A stretch of 64,000 bases of DNA from positions 1-64,000 of the forward strand of contig JACKNZ010000016.1 of NCBI GenBank assembly GCA_024234595.1. The letters run 5' to 3'. The notes beneath the pieces were generated by a model. That model saw only the letters and a list, made by a program, of their open reading frames with translations. It searched no databases and was not told where the DNA came from. The position numbers were made by a program, and so were the translations under genes. Below, piece after piece: positions 36,104-45,194 of this stretch; the first letter of the stretch is position 1, and the number at the start of each line of letters is the position of its first letter. Source of the stretch: Moraxellaceae bacterium. GTDB taxonomy: Bacteria; Pseudomonadota; Gammaproteobacteria; Pseudomonadales; Moraxellaceae.

Positions 36104-37711
36104 TTAACCTAAAGTTGTTAAACGTTTTTTAACATTAGTGTTCTTTTTAACGTCTATGTTAGCTGTTTTATACATAGATTCGGCTAATTGACGCAGCTCT
36201 TGTTTGGCATTGGTTGGCCAGTTTGTAGCTTTCTCAATCAGCGTGTTTAGCTCTTTAATAAGTGTGTGGTTAATGTCGATTTTCCACTTTTTAGCCACCA
36301 GTGCATCAAATTGTTGTTTAAGTTTATCAACCTCAACGGACTCAGCAGAAAGCAAGGCTAAACGGATTTTTTCTTCTTCTGCTTTAGCTATATCAGCCGC
36401 AATTTGCTTGGCCAATGCTTGCTCCTGTGCCAGTTTTTTAGCTGCTATTTCTATTTGTGCATGAGCTTGTGCTTGTTTGAATGCTAATAATTTATCGCGA
36501 TGGCGGTAAGCATTGTGCGCTGTTGCAAGCTCTTTAAGTAAGGCATGTGTGTGTTGTAGGTTTATGCCATCTAACTCAATAACTACCCAGCCAAATGGTA
36601 ACAAATCAATGGCTTGTTGGCTGCTGGCGGTAGCCGCTAAACGTACTTCGGGCGTTTCACTGACTGACTTTTTATGTTGAGGAATGTATATTTGTCGAAT
36701 ATTGTCTAAAGTTTTGTTGTAAGCCCCACTGTGTTTTCCTAAACGCAATAAAAAGGCTTCGTTTTGTTCTAGTGCTGTGCCTAGCTCACCCTCTAATAAA
36801 CGAGTTAAGCCATTAACATAATTATCGGCTAGGTAATTTCTGTCACTTAGTTCGCGTAATTCTTTTTTGAGTTTTGGTAAATAATAGTCGTTACACAGTT
36901 TGGCCAGTGTGCGGCTATCTTTTGGTGTTTTTTGATGGGGGTCTTGGCTAGAATTATCTAAAAAACGAATATCAAATACAAAAGATTGACTACGAAACCC
37001 TGATACAGCTTCTAAATTAGTGGGTGGCCCTCCTGCATTTTTTCCTGCTTTAGCAATGCGTCTTTTGCTTACTGCAAACATAATTTCTGTTGCAGGTAAT
37101 TCATCTGCATTACGATATTCGGCATCACTAATTTTGAGTAGCTTTAATGGGTCTGTGGTAGGATTATCAAACTTGAGCAAATTGTTTTGTAGCTTTTTAG
37201 GCATCGTGATATCTTGTGGGCGTTTAAGACCAGCTTTGACGGCTAACCCATTAAGAATTGCAGTGCGAATAGCCCCTTTAACTGCACTGCCTGTTATTAT
37301 TGGTAAATGTGTATGTGGATTGATAAAGGTACGCATAATCGGGAGCTGGTTAATCACGTTACTTTTATTGTTTTCACGTTGTGCTACCTGACCAATTCGA
37401 CTCTTATATAAAGTTTGAAAGCCTGTTGCAACAGGAATGCTTGTTGCTGCTAACGTTGCTAATTTATCTCGATTATCGTGAATTAAACGCTGAATGCTTA
37501 ATAACATTTGCTCGCCCTGTTCTCGATAAATAATACCTTTAATCTGCTCTAATTTATTTCCTAATACTTGTGCAATCACCATTTCATTAAAGCTATGCAA
37601 CCAGCCATTATCGTCAATCACATAGTTAGTCGGCAAAAAATCCTCGCCACTGCCCAAATGTACAGGGCTAAGTGTAGAAAGCGTTGCTTTAGTCACATTC
37701 AAAAAAGACAT
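36104..37711 (-). CDS. csm5: Csm5 (Cas7-like RAMP) with a long C-terminal tail
   Basis: The RAMP opening LSTLSPVHLGSGEDFLPTNYVID and the segment HTHLPIITGSAVKGAIRTAIL (G-S-S/A-x-K-G-x-x-R) identify the terminal backbone subunit of the Csm complex. At 535 residues it exceeds the usual length by well over 100. The excess is a C-terminal tail from about residue 410, first Lys/Ala/Glu-rich helix, then a folded-looking end with KATNWPTNAKQELRQLAES and VKKNTNVKKRLTTLG. A similar tail is found on Cmr6 at 49416-50528. Confidence 0.9.
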   Translation of the reverse strand: MSFLNVTKATLSTLSPVHLGSGEDFLPTNYVIDDNGWLHSFNEMVIAQVLGNKLEQIKGIIYREQGEQMLLSIQRLIHDNRDKLATLAATSIPVATGFQTLYKSRIGQVAQRENNKSNVINQLPIMRTFINPHTHLPIITGSAVKGAIRTAILNGLAVKAGLKRPQDITMPKKLQNNLLKFDNPTTDPLKLLKISDAEYRNADELPATEIMFAVSKRRIAKAGKNAGGPPTNLEAVSGFRSQSFVFDIRFLDNSSQDPHQKTPKDSRTLAKLCNDYYLPKLKKELRELSDRNYLADNYVNGLTRLLEGELGTALEQNEAFLLRLGKHSGAYNKTLDNIRQIYIPQHKKSVSETPEVRLAATASSQQAIDLLPFGWVVIELDGINLQHTHALLKELATAHNAYRHRDKLLAFKQAQAHAQIEIAAKKLAQEQALAKQIAADIAKAEEEKIRLALLSAESVEVDKLKQQFDALVAKKWKIDINHTLIKELNTLIEKATNWPTNAKQELRQLAESMYKTANIDVKKNTNVKKRLTTLG

Positions 37712-37714
37712 GAT

Positions 37715-38701
37715 TTAATCCTTGCTATCAAAATAAACAGGCAATACAGGTGCATAACCTTGCTGTACGGTTGTTTTTATGGTGTTTGATACCCCTGTAA
37801 GTCCTTGACCTACAAATAAGCATTGCTCAAATTGACTAGGGCTAAAAATTGCGCCAGCCGTGGTTAGCATCGTCGGGTTTTTGAAAGGGCTACCAATATA
37901 AACGGCTTCTGCTCCATGACGACCAAAGCGAACGGTAGTATTGTAATAACAATGTTCGGTTTGCCATGCGTGTCCTTGTGGAGCAGCGTGACCTAAACTC
38001 AAATAAGCATTTGCTTGCGAATGCTTATTTAAGTTAATCGGTATTAAATCACCTACTACAAATTTACCTGCACCTGTCGAGGCTTCTTTGCCGTAACCAA
38101 ATGTACCTAGTTGTTGTAATAAGCCTTTTAACTGCGCTTGACTTAGGCGTTGCTCGTCTAGAACCACATAGACATCATACTGTGCAGAAGGGTGATAGTA
38201 GTGTGCTTGACGACTAAAAGGCGAAAAACCTCCGTCTTTGCCTGTGCGATTAGTGAGTCTATTTAAGCTATTATGTGGTTGGCTGACGACAGTTTGCCAA
38301 GATTGACAGGCTAATTTTGTTTCACTTGCATTAGATTTAACAATATCTGCCAAACTAATCGAATCCGCGTGCCACTGGGATAGAGGGCGGCAGAGTAACT
38401 CTTGTGTGAGCGGTAACCACGTTTGAGATTTTATTTGTTTGCGCTTTTTAGGGTCATTTAATTGATAACCTAAATAGGATAAAGGCACGCTAGGACGAGG
38501 AATGTGTGCTTGTGGTAGCGCATCCGACAATACAACAAACGGCTTTCCTTGAGTATAGCCTTCCAAGAGTTGATGTAATGTTGCCTCTCCAAGGCTATGA
38601 CGAATTGTCCAGCACAGTTGCCCAAACAGTGTATCACTCGCCAACGGCGTAACAAATGGACTTTGCGGCTGTAATGTTATTTTAAGCAATGTGCTAGTCA
38701 T
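37715..38701 (-). CDS. csm4: Csm4 (Cas5-like RAMP)
   Basis: About 328 residues, MTSTLLKITLQPQSPFVTPL, followed by ASDTLFGQLCWTIRHSLGE, the classic Csm4 opening. The FGYGKEASTGAGKFVVGDL loop is the Gly-rich RAMP motif. Csm4 caps the complex next to Cas10 and holds the crRNA 5' tag. ATG at 38701 is preferred over an upstream one at 38713 because GAGGTAC precedes it. Confidence 0.92.
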   Translation of the reverse strand: MTSTLLKITLQPQSPFVTPLASDTLFGQLCWTIRHSLGEATLHQLLEGYTQGKPFVVLSDALPQAHIPRPSVPLSYLGYQLNDPKKRKQIKSQTWLPLTQELLCRPLSQWHADSISLADIVKSNASETKLACQSWQTVVSQPHNSLNRLTNRTGKDGGFSPFSRQAHYYHPSAQYDVYVVLDEQRLSQAQLKGLLQQLGTFGYGKEASTGAGKFVVGDLIPINLNKHSQANAYLSLGHAAPQGHAWQTEHCYYNTTVRFGRHGAEAVYIGSPFKNPTMLTTAGAIFSPSQFEQCLFVGQGLTGVSNTIKTTVQQGYAPVLPVYFDSKD

Positions 38702-38709
38702 GTTGTACC

Positions 38710-39417
38710 TCACGCAAAAGCTGGTGTTTTTTCAAATTTGGCTTTATATTCCGTGTTATCAAGAATGAATTTGATTTTGCCATAGCCACGCGAGCCGCTA
38801 CCGCCAATACCATCTAACTCTAAGAGTTTTAATCCCGAGAAAACGGTTTCTAGTAATTGATTATCATCACCGTCTAATTGACGAATGGTGAGCTTAAAGG
38901 CAAATTTAGCACCAGCAGGGACACGCTCACTTTGGCGAGGGTGTTCGGCTACACCTTTGATGCGGTCAATAATATTTTCACTCTTGGCTTCGGTGTAGCT
39001 TTGTTGTTGAGTTAAACGCTCATCTAACCACGACTTGGTTAAGTGACAATCCCAAAAACTTAAACGGGTTGGGCCGAGTTCTAGCGCAATTTTTTCGTCA
39101 TTGGCATCACCTGCAACACCAAACAACTGTGCAATAAGAGTTGCTTTTTGTTTTTTGTCGTCTTTGAGTTTTGCCAACACTTTGGCCGAAACGGGCTTGC
39201 CTTCACACTCACTCACAATGCCTGCCTTCCACTCTAACATCGAACGCATTTTGCCTTTTAAGCTAGAACCGGGAATATAAGGTTGATTAGTGTAAGGGTG
39301 TTTTAATACTGGGTTATCAATACCGCCAATATGTAACTCTTCGTTGCCTGCACCAATGTGTAAACCTGTGACCAATTCGAGTGTGCCTTCGATGGCGATA
39401 ATATTGTTTAATTGCAT
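38710..39417 (-). CDS. csm3: Csm3 (Cas7-like backbone and target RNase)
   Basis: A 235-residue RAMP protein with GTLELVTGLHIGAGNEELHIGGIDNPVLKHP. The Asp in GGIDNPV is the conserved catalytic residue for target RNA cleavage at 6-nt intervals. The next segment, YIPGSSLKGKMRSMLEW, is the standard RAMP motif. The end carries GIGGSGSRGYGKIKF. All functional positions look intact. Confidence 0.95.
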   Translation of the reverse strand: MQLNNIIAIEGTLELVTGLHIGAGNEELHIGGIDNPVLKHPYTNQPYIPGSSLKGKMRSMLEWKAGIVSECEGKPVSAKVLAKLKDDKKQKATLIAQLFGVAGDANDEKIALELGPTRLSFWDCHLTKSWLDERLTQQQSYTEAKSENIIDRIKGVAEHPRQSERVPAGAKFAFKLTIRQLDGDDNQLLETVFSGLKLLELDGIGGSGSRGYGKIKFILDNTEYKAKFEKTPAFA

Positions 39418-39443
39418 GATTTGTTACTCCGTTAATGAGGGTG

Positions 39444-39818
39444 TTATTGCGGACGATAAACTTTGTAAAAGCCCATAAACGCCTCAAAAAATAATTTGCA
39501 ATTTTTGAGTGTGGTTTTATCGGTAACTTGCGTAATACATTCACGCATCAGCTTTTCAAATTCTTCACTGACGTTGTCACGCGCACGAGCGTAAGCAACT
39601 TTGGCAATTAGCATATGAATTAAAGGTAGTTGTTGTTGTAGTTGTTCATGGCTGAGCTGGCGGCTACGTTGTTCCCAATTCAAAATCTCATCATAAAAAC
39701 CGCGTAACTGCGTGGATTTGTTCATGCGTTGATTACCCGAACCTGCAATTTTCTTTGCTGTGTCTTCGGCTGTTTGGGCAAACAGTTTAATATCTGGATC
39801 TTTTAGATTGATGCTCAT
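39444..39818 (-). CDS. csm2: Csm2 (small subunit, Cas11-like)
   Basis: A 124-residue all-helical protein between cas10 and csm3. Signature-like stretch is STQLRGFYDEILNWEQR and later FEKLMRECI. Csm2 lines the belly of the complex along the target RNA. Confidence 0.88.
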   Translation of the reverse strand: MSINLKDPDIKLFAQTAEDTAKKIAGSGNQRMNKSTQLRGFYDEILNWEQRSRQLSHEQLQQQLPLIHMLIAKVAYARARDNVSEEFEKLMRECITQVTDKTTLKNCKLFFEAFMGFYKVYRPQ

Positions 39819-39833
39819 ATTTTTATCCTCGTT

Positions 39834-42497
39834 TTAGGCTTGGGTGTTACGGTAACGATATAAGTGAGTTGTTACCGCTAAGCGATAAGCCTCTCCTAGA
39901 TTATCGTGATGTAAGTATTTGCCAATCATACTGGCTAAAGCTTGTGATTTTGACAATGTGGTGCTTTTGTCAAATTTGTGTTGGGTTTGAATATGTCTAA
40001 AACAGCGATAAGCCACTTGTGAACGCCATAAAGCAGCTTGGGGATGTGTTTTTTCTAACATCACCATATCGCTCCATTGCAACAAAGCATACAAAAAGGC
40101 TGTGCTGAGTTTATATTCTTCTTGATAGTCTTTTAGATCTTTACAAGCTTCTAAGATTTTAGAAAATTTTGGCCATTTATTGCTTTGGTTTAGACAGTAA
40201 ATGGCATTTTTACCATCAAGGTGTTTGGCTTCTTCTAACGCATCTTCGGCTTGATTGGCAAGTAGGTTAATGGGGTTGCCTGCTTTGGTTAAAATAAGCC
40301 CAGCCGAAAAATGAAGTTCTGAGTTGTGCGCACAATAACGTGAAAACTCTTGCTGCATTCGGCTAGCAAGATGCATAAGGTCATACCAAGGGCCCATTAA
40401 AAAGAAGTCATCACCGCCTGCAAAAACGGTATAAACATTAGTAAACTCGGTTTGGCATAATGTGGGCAAATACACCGCAAAAAAAGCATTCATTTGACGC
40501 GATAAAGCAGCCATTTTGGCAAATGTAGGTTTGTCTTGGCCTTGTTGAAAAATAGCACCCAAATTGTCAACGTCGCCTTTAAGTACACCTAAGGCGGCAA
40601 TGCCACGCCATTTTTGTTGTGCATCAAGTGTTTTGTTTTCACAGGCCAAATGATTAAAGGTTTTTATATCACCAATGGCAAACTGCTGTTCATCTGCTGG
40701 ATAGCGGTCAGAAATTGTTTTATCTTGAGATGAAAATACGGGGACATGGCTGCTAATGGCGCGTTTGGCATAACCATGCCAGTTAATATCATCCATTTTT
40801 TGCCCAAAACTAATATCTATTAAACGGCGTACAGAGCCATCTTGTGCTTGTTTGGCAAATTGTCCACTGCTTTCATCATCACCCGCAAAACGCAGTGAGT
40901 AGCCAAAAATTGGCAGCTTAAGTGCTTTGTCGCTATTACCTAACGCTTGCTTAGAAATAATGAGCCGTTGAAAATGCCGAATCGCTAAACATTCGCCAAT
41001 TTTAATTTGATCGGCAGATAAGTCACAGACGGCAATTCCATTTTTGTTTTTGTGCGTAGCAGGCGCATAACCATTAAGACTGCATACGCCAAAATCGTTA
41101 TTAAAACTGTTGATATACTTTTCAAAAACAGGACTTTTGCTTTGCGTGTTGCACAAAGCAAAAGCCGATAGCTTGCTTTTTTCTAGCTGCTCGAATAATG
41201 ATTTCATCAGTTGTTTAAAGCCCGAGTTATCTTCTTTTTTGACCACAAAGTCATTGCAACTGGCTGGTAACCATGCCACCCCTAAAGAAGATTGCCCATA
41301 GGTGTACTCTAAAAACCACGCATTCATTTCTTTTTGTACGCTTTGTAGTTTGTTTTTGGTGTTATCTGTGTTGGCTGCCACAATCAAAAACTTGCCAGCA
41401 GCATTGAGTACTAAACTGGTGGGGGGAAGTTCAAGCGTATCTAAAATCTTGAGCGCGGCACATTCGGCAAGTAACGAGACATAAAAAGAGCGACCACGCA
41501 GTAATTTGGCAGCTTGTTTGCCCGATTCTCCTCCATTGGCAAAAATAAAACTTTGAATGCCAAAAAAGTCGCCTTGTATAAGTAGTAACTTTTGTTCGTC
41601 CCAATCAGGACGCTCTTTGTGGCTAAGTTTGGCTTTAACGTCTTGTGGGTTATGGCCAAGCTCCTCGTGATAACGCCACAAACCCACGGCTAGCGCAGCC
41701 GTAGTGCGAGAGTGGTCATATAGCGATACGTCGGGTTTGGTGTTGCCTGCTGTTGCTGCGGGAATAGTGTGAGTATAAATTTGCCATAAACTATCAAAAT
41801 GGTCTAACCATAATGCCCATTGTTGGCGATGGCTTGGGGGGATTTTGGCAACATCTTGTAATAGTCCATGCCAAAGCGTTAAGTATTCGGCCTGCGCTTT
41901 TTTGTCATCTTTACCTTCGCAGGTCTCGCGTAATTGAGGAAAAAGATTAGCAGGGGTAAGGGGGCGCAATGGCATACGGTATTTAAGATTGGCAGGACTT
42001 ATCTCCTTTTTTTTATTATTTTCTGTCTCAAGTTGAATTTGTTCTAACAGGCTGAGTTGACGCGCTTGATAGTGATTATGTCCTGTTTCGGTTTTATCTT
42101 CGGCTTGATTATATTTGTCAAAGGCTTCACGTTCAAAACCTGAGGCTACACGGTCAGCCGTGGCAATAATCCATTGCAAAAAGGTTTCGGGTTTATGATG
42201 ACGCGCAGCCGCATTGACTAAAGAGTTATCGGCTTCGCGACTTAGAGCATTGGCAAAAGGTGCAAAATCAACACCCTTTAGATTGGGTAAGTAGGGCTCT
42301 AGTTTGTCTAGTGCTAAGGCAGTATAAGCAGCATGAACATGTGTCCAACGACCATTAAAATTAGGGCAGTATTGCTGTTTATGAGTATCCATATCACTTT
42401 GTTTAACATCAATACGCGCTCTCTCGGCAAGTTTGCCTAAATCGTGCATATAGGCAGCAAAGGCCATACGTGATGCGGCTTCTTGTCGTTGTGTCAT
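39834..42497 (-). CDS. cas10: Cas10/Csm1 of type III-A
   Basis: An 887-residue Cas10 with an N-terminal HD domain (YMHDLGKLAERA, HD at about 18-19). The palm domain has the cyclase motif FAGGDDFFLM (GGDD at about 694-697), and a C-terminal helical domain follows. The HD part cuts single-stranded DNA and the GGDD palm makes cyclic oligoadenylate when target RNA binds. Both motifs are intact. It is the first gene of the csm operon. A ~150-bp element upstream (42591-42740) is shared with the Cmr operon. Confidence 0.95.
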   Translation of the reverse strand: MTQRQEAASRMAFAAYMHDLGKLAERARIDVKQSDMDTHKQQYCPNFNGRWTHVHAAYTALALDKLEPYLPNLKGVDFAPFANALSREADNSLVNAAARHHKPETFLQWIIATADRVASGFEREAFDKYNQAEDKTETGHNHYQARQLSLLEQIQLETENNKKKEISPANLKYRMPLRPLTPANLFPQLRETCEGKDDKKAQAEYLTLWHGLLQDVAKIPPSHRQQWALWLDHFDSLWQIYTHTIPAATAGNTKPDVSLYDHSRTTAALAVGLWRYHEELGHNPQDVKAKLSHKERPDWDEQKLLLIQGDFFGIQSFIFANGGESGKQAAKLLRGRSFYVSLLAECAALKILDTLELPPTSLVLNAAGKFLIVAANTDNTKNKLQSVQKEMNAWFLEYTYGQSSLGVAWLPASCNDFVVKKEDNSGFKQLMKSLFEQLEKSKLSAFALCNTQSKSPVFEKYINSFNNDFGVCSLNGYAPATHKNKNGIAVCDLSADQIKIGECLAIRHFQRLIISKQALGNSDKALKLPIFGYSLRFAGDDESSGQFAKQAQDGSVRRLIDISFGQKMDDINWHGYAKRAISSHVPVFSSQDKTISDRYPADEQQFAIGDIKTFNHLACENKTLDAQQKWRGIAALGVLKGDVDNLGAIFQQGQDKPTFAKMAALSRQMNAFFAVYLPTLCQTEFTNVYTVFAGGDDFFLMGPWYDLMHLASRMQQEFSRYCAHNSELHFSAGLILTKAGNPINLLANQAEDALEEAKHLDGKNAIYCLNQSNKWPKFSKILEACKDLKDYQEEYKLSTAFLYALLQWSDMVMLEKTHPQAALWRSQVAYRCFRHIQTQHKFDKSTTLSKSQALASMIGKYLHHDNLGEAYRLAVTTHLYRYRNTQA

Positions 42498-42954
42498 TAT
42501 TTTTCCCTCATTTAATCTTAATGTGTTGCGCTAACTTTGGGCGTATAAACCGTGTTTTTGGCGTAGTTTGTAGCCAAAAAATATCAATGCTTTATTGTAA
42601 TAAGGCGTTTGCTGTTACTGATTTGTTGCAAGCTTGCGAAACAGGGAAGGGAGACTTGATAAGCTTTCCATGCTTTTATTGGCTTGTTTTTAAAGTTAAT
42701 AACAAAAATTTTTGATTTAATCAATAATATAATGTTAGTAAATAGGCTTGTGGACAGAGTTCTTTACTTTGCTTGCTTAGTAGTCAATTAAATGCTTGGT
42801 ATAACTTGTATTTGCCATTAAGTAGTTGTTAAGCTGAATTACAGTCACTTTATATTTTTTAAGTTTTTAGTCGCTCAAAAAAACACTTGATGGCAAAATT
42901 GAAAAAACAGTAAATATATGACCTTACTCAGCCTCATATTTTTAAGGACTAAAA
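42498..42954. promoter_or_regulatory. Divergent promoter region, csm operon / TPR-csx16 operon
   Basis: No gene is seen in these 457 bases. The csm-proximal part (42591-42740) aligns over about 150 bp with 57103-57255 upstream of the Cmr operon and holds GCAAGCTTGC at 42628-42637. The distal half should carry the promoter of the plus-strand operon; TTGATG...TAAATA near 42887-42917 is a possible pair. AAGGA lies before the ATG at 42955. Confidence 0.6.
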
Positions 42955-44109
42955 ATGATTTCAAACTTTGATTTTCAACAACTATACGAATATGAAAAAC
43001 ATCAAAATCTATTAGCAATGGGGCATTTAGGCTATAGTAAACAATGGCTTAACCATCAAAAAGACGATAACAATAGCATCATAAATAATTGGTTAGCAGC
43101 TAAACTCAAATATGACTGGCCAATAGAACGAGTGGCACAATGGCCAGCCGCTATGCAGCAACAATGGCATGGTTGGCGAGCATACTACAATGGCCAATAC
43201 CTACCTGCGCACCAAAATTTTAGCCAAGCATGGCAAAACCTTGGCCAGTCAAACTTAGGTTTTGAAAGTAGTATTGCCCTTGGTTTGGCCAAAGTATATA
43301 CCCGAACAGGTTATTGGTCTCATGCCAAACAATGGAATCTGTATTTTTTGAAGCTGGCTAAAAAACATAATGATTTATTTGATATTGCACAAGGTTATGG
43401 TGCATTAGGAGAACTTTTTTTAAGATCTAACTTAAGCCAACAAGCAATGGCTTGTTTTAATATCGCCTTTCATTTATTGCCTTCAGGTAGTGGTCAGCAA
43501 TCAAAACAATTAAACTTTTTGGCTAGTGCCTTGGGGCGCAATCAGGAGTGGTTACGCGCAGAGGCACTATTAAAAACCAGTATTCAACATGCAAAAGATA
43601 GACTCGATAATCCACAAACACAAATAGAAGAAAGCAATAGCATTAATCACTCTTTAGCAAGGCTGGCATTCTTGCAGTTGGCGCGTTATCAAGCCGAACA
43701 ACACACTATTGAAGATTATGTATTTAAGCATTCAAAACTCAAAGAAACGCCTGTTGCTCAAGGCTTTTTAGCGATGGCTCATGCCTTTAAAGCCATATTG
43801 GTGAGCCATAATCAGCAACAGGCCTTAATATATGTCCAGCAAGCACAACAACATTTCAAACATTTTCCTTTTGAAGAAGCATGGGCGACAAAGTTAGTTT
43901 GCGCATTAACTGGCAGTGCATGGCAAGCTAATCAGCTCCAAGCATTAATCACAAACATAGAGCCGATGTCTGCGCCATCAGTTGCGATTGTCAGCGATAA
44001 AATATGGGACAGTACACTTATAAAAAATCATAATGGCTTTGCAAGCTTGTTAAATAATCATCTTGATATAAGAAGCGTTTATGATTGCTGGACGTTATTT
44101 TTTATTTAG
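42955..44109 (+). CDS. TPR-repeat protein, first gene of the csx16 operon
   Basis: A 384-residue soluble, helical protein with tetratricopeptide-like repeats, for example AHQNFSQAWQNLGQSNLGF, SHAKQWNLYFLKLAKKHND, SQQAMACFNIAFHLLPSG and WLRAEALLKTSIQHAKD. It has no protease or nuclease motif. Nine bases separate it from csx16. TPR proteins bind other proteins; here the partner is unknown. I do not recognise it as a named Cas protein. Confidence 0.7.
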   Translation: MISNFDFQQLYEYEKHQNLLAMGHLGYSKQWLNHQKDDNNSIINNWLAAKLKYDWPIERVAQWPAAMQQQWHGWRAYYNGQYLPAHQNFSQAWQNLGQSNLGFESSIALGLAKVYTRTGYWSHAKQWNLYFLKLAKKHNDLFDIAQGYGALGELFLRSNLSQQAMACFNIAFHLLPSGSGQQSKQLNFLASALGRNQEWLRAEALLKTSIQHAKDRLDNPQTQIEESNSINHSLARLAFLQLARYQAEQHTIEDYVFKHSKLKETPVAQGFLAMAHAFKAILVSHNQQQALIYVQQAQQHFKHFPFEEAWATKLVCALTGSAWQANQLQALITNIEPMSAPSVAIVSDKIWDSTLIKNHNGFASLLNNHLDIRSVYDCWTLFFI

Positions 44110-44118
44110 GGGCTAATC

Positions 44119-44448
44119 ATGGCTAAATTATGGATTGTTTCTCGTCATCAAGGTGCGATTGCTTGGTTAGATGCACAAGGTTGGCAAGGCACACAAATTG
44201 ACCATTTAGATATTGATTGTGTGTCTGAGGGAGATGTGGTGATGGGAACATTACCTGTGAATTTAGCTGCCGAAGTCTGTGCCAAAAAAGCACAATATAT
44301 TCATTTGAGTTTGCGTATTCCCTTTGAATTGCGTGGTGTTGAATTAACTAGCGAACAAATGATGTACTATGGCGCAGATTTACAAGCATACGATATTAGC
44401 CAAAGCAAGATAGATATTCAGGCACTAAAAAGCCATTTAGCTAACTAA
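44119..44448 (+). CDS. csx16: Csx16-family CRISPR-associated protein
   Basis: A 109-residue protein that fits the VVA1548/Csx16 family along its length: LWIVSRHQGAIAWLDAQGW, then HLDIDCVSEGDVVMGTLPVNLAAEVCAKKAQYIHLSL, then LRGVELTSEQM. The Rossmann-like fold and the GTLPVNLAAEVC motif are family hallmarks. Csx16 occurs only with type III systems; recent work points to a ring-nuclease role, degrading cyclic oligoadenylate to switch immunity off. Its placement between two GGDD-bearing type III operons fits that. Confidence 0.88.
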   Translation: MAKLWIVSRHQGAIAWLDAQGWQGTQIDHLDIDCVSEGDVVMGTLPVNLAAEVCAKKAQYIHLSLRIPFELRGVELTSEQMMYYGADLQAYDISQSKIDIQALKSHLAN

Positions 44449-44465
44449 TAAAAGGAGAAGTAGGC

Positions 44466-45194
44466 ATGACTGAAGGCAAAAAAACCGTGATTATAACAGG
44501 TGCAGCAGGCGGCATGGGACGGGAAACCTGTCGTTATTTGGCATTGCAGGGGTGGAAGGTATTGGCTATAGATCACAATCAGGCTCGATTAGCCGAACTC
44601 TGTCAATCACATACGCACATCAAGGCACTTTTGGCCGACTTAACCGATATAACATTAGTTAGCCAAGTACAACATCAATTACAAGACATGCCGCCAGTGA
44701 TGGGCTTAGTGAATTTGGCGGGCGCGTCTATTGGCAATACCATTGATTTATTAGAAGAAGACGATTGGCAACAGTCTTTTGCCATTAATGTGACACCTGC
44801 CATGCGTTTAATTCAAGCAGTAAGCCCGATGTTGCGTCAACAACAAAGTGGCAGCATTGTGAATGTCGGTTCGCCTGTTGGCTTAATTGGTGCGCGTAAA
44901 CCCAGCTATGCAGCCAGTAAATCGGCATTATTAGGACTAACCATGAGTTGTGCGCGTAATTTGGGTGCAGATAACATTCGAGTCAATTTGTTGCTACCTG
45001 GCCCAACTATTACCGAAATGACCAAAGATTGGTCGGCAGAACGCTGTCAGCAAATTGCTGAGGGAAGTTTCTTAAAACGCTTGTGTACACCCATAGAGAT
45101 TGCCGAAGTCATAGCCTTTTTGTTAAGTCCTGCAAGCCGATATATGACAGGCAGTGTTGTTGATATGACCGCAGGCAGTATGTGGGGACACTAA
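44466..45194 (+). CDS. Short-chain dehydrogenase/reductase in the csx16 operon
   Basis: A 242-residue classical SDR. The NAD(P) motif TGAAGGMG is at the N-terminus, LVNLAGAS corresponds to NNAG, the catalytic Ser is in VNVGSPVG and the YxxxK is in SYAASK. The substrate is unknown. AAGGAGAAG precedes the start, 17 bases after csx16, so the gene belongs to the same operon. A dehydrogenase in a type III locus is unusual. Confidence 0.9.
   Translation: MTEGKKTVIITGAAGGMGRETCRYLALQGWKVLAIDHNQARLAELCQSHTHIKALLADLTDITLVSQVQHQLQDMPPVMGLVNLAGASIGNTIDLLEEDDWQQSFAINVTPAMRLIQAVSPMLRQQQSGSIVNVGSPVGLIGARKPSYAASKSALLGLTMSCARNLGADNIRVNLLLPGPTITEMTKDWSAERCQQIAEGSFLKRLCTPIEIAEVIAFLLSPASRYMTGSVVDMTAGSMWGH

Noticed and set aside
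43500..44110. TPR protein as part of a TPR-CHAT (Craspase-like) protease pair
   Set aside because: No CHAT/caspase-like gene or His-Cys dyad is seen nearby, and the neighbours are Csx16 and oxidoreductases.
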